Below are positions 5,915-6,270 of a stretch of 6,270 nt of DNA, one piece after another. Source of the stretch: Methanomicrobiales archaeon (GTDB lineage: Archaea > Halobacteriota > Methanomicrobia > Methanomicrobiales > Methanoculleaceae); the NCBI GenBank assembly GCA_019136335.1, contig JAGVUK010000250.1, forward strand, positions 1-6,270, given 5' to 3'. Position numbers and translations under genes: made by a program. Numbering within the stretch: position 1 is the first letter of the stretch; every line of letters begins with the position of its first letter. The notes under the pieces were generated by a model, which was not told the DNA's origin, ran no database searches, and was given only the letters and a program-made list of their open reading frames with translations.

Positions 5915-5952
5915 CACCCCGGGCCCGCCGGGTGCCGGTCTCGGGAGAGACC
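5915..5952 (+). terminator. Two tandem hairpins downstream of the membrane protein gene
   Basis: The first hairpin (5915-5934) pairs CACCC with GGGTG and GG with CC, with one bulged C and a 5-base loop. The second (5937-5952) pairs GGTCTC with GAGACC around GGGA, which fits the GNRA tetraloop rule. They start 9 bases after the TAG stop. No T tract follows, so they may be a 3'-end stabiliser or a structured RNA rather than a classic terminator. Confidence 0.4.
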
Positions 5953-6059
5953 CAGAACAGAGAGCGGCAAGGGTATCGGAAGTCCGGGCCGACCGCGGCG
6001 CCGGAGCGGGGAACCCGGCGAACGACACAGGCCGGGCAGAGCTTTCCAACCGTCACCCG

Positions 6060-6075
6060 GGGGGCCGGGGCCCCC
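6060..6075. terminator. G5/C5 hairpin at the 3' end of the minus-strand gene
   Basis: GGGGG (6060-6064) and CCCCC (6071-6075) form a 5-bp all-GC stem around CCGGGG. The C run touches the stop codon of the minus-strand gene (6077-6075). There is no T tract on either strand, so a terminator role between converging genes is only possible. Confidence 0.25.
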
Positions 6076-6270
6076 TACCTTCCCGTCATCCTCTTGATCC
6101 TCGCAAGCGGCGACGAACGCCCGAGGAACTCCGAGAGGAACCCGGCAAACTCATCGTCCCAGCACTCCGCACCCACCTTCACCGCCCATCCCTGCTTCAT
6201 CGAGCGGCGGACGTGCTTCCCGAGCGCGACCTCAAAGAGGGCCTTCGACCGCAGGAGGTCGACGGCCCGG
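6075..6270 (-). CDS. C-terminal end of an unrecognised protein (cut by window edge)
   Basis: Read on the minus strand, the last 64 codons form an open frame ending in TAG (6077-6075), with GC-rich third positions typical of real genes here. The visible product contains RAVDLLRSKALFEVALGKHV, then RRSMKQGWAVKVGAECWDD, then EFAGFLSEFLGRSSPLARIK and ends RMTGR. It looks like a soluble helical segment with a basic C-terminus; no transmembrane segment or metal motif is visible. The gene starts beyond position 6270. It converges on the membrane protein gene, with 168 bases between the two stops. I do not recognise the family from this fragment. Confidence 0.75.
   Translation of the reverse strand, partial: RAVDLLRSKALFEVALGKHVRRSMKQGWAVKVGAECWDDEFAGFLSEFLGRSSPLARIKRMTGR

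Noticed and set aside
4428..6056. 542-codon minus-strand open frame
   Set aside because: It crosses the FrhB-like gene, the gap and the membrane protein gene antisense. The translation has no domain and a composition typical of shadow frames.
1..6270. CRISPR array, tRNA or rRNA gene, insertion sequence, integrase or defence system
   Set aside because: No regularly spaced repeats, no cloverleaf or rRNA-like sequence, and no transposase or nuclease motifs were seen on either strand.

Overview
The window looks like chromosomal DNA of a high-GC methanogenic archaeon, most likely a Methanomicrobiales member of the Methanoculleus type. The evidence is a glutamate synthase split into separate genes, an adjacent coenzyme F420-type FrhB-like flavoprotein, archaeal TATA-like promoter elements, GGAG-type ribosome binding sites and strong GC bias at third codon positions. 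The genus is an inference from gene content and composition; no rRNA gene is present.

Layout. Positions 1-610 (minus strand) hold the N-terminal 203 codons of a type I glutamine synthetase (glnA), cut by the window edge. A 103-bp divergent control region (611-713) separates it from a tightly packed plus-strand operon of four genes. These are a class II glutamine amidotransferase subunit (714-1775), an FMN/iron-sulfur glutamate synthase core with an N-terminal 2[4Fe-4S] ferredoxin domain (1772-3289), a GXGXG beta-helix subunit (3292-4032) and an FrhB/FpoF-like F420-dependent oxidoreductase subunit (4038-5057). Gene junctions are a 4-bp overlap and gaps of 2 and 5 bp. A T7 tract right after the last stop is a plausible archaeal terminator.

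Positions 5058-5489 carry no confident gene. They contain a 43-codon reading frame that is open only if one base of a C5 run is skipped, followed by a weakly supported GTG frame with a good ribosome binding site. A small four-helix membrane protein of unknown function lies at 5490-5906. Positions 5907-6074 hold two tandem hairpins and a G5/C5 hairpin. The last 196 bases are the C-terminal end of an unrecognised minus-strand gene.

How it works together. Glutamine synthetase makes glutamine from glutamate, ammonia and ATP. The amidotransferase subunit would release ammonia from glutamine, and the FMN core would use it with 2-oxoglutarate to make glutamate. No NADPH-binding GltD subunit is visible; in its place is the FrhB-like protein. 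The natural reading is that reduced F420 supplies electrons through FAD and iron-sulfur clusters to FMN, giving an F420H2-linked GS-GOGAT ammonium assimilation module. The domain assignments are strong; the electron donor is inferred from family and context.
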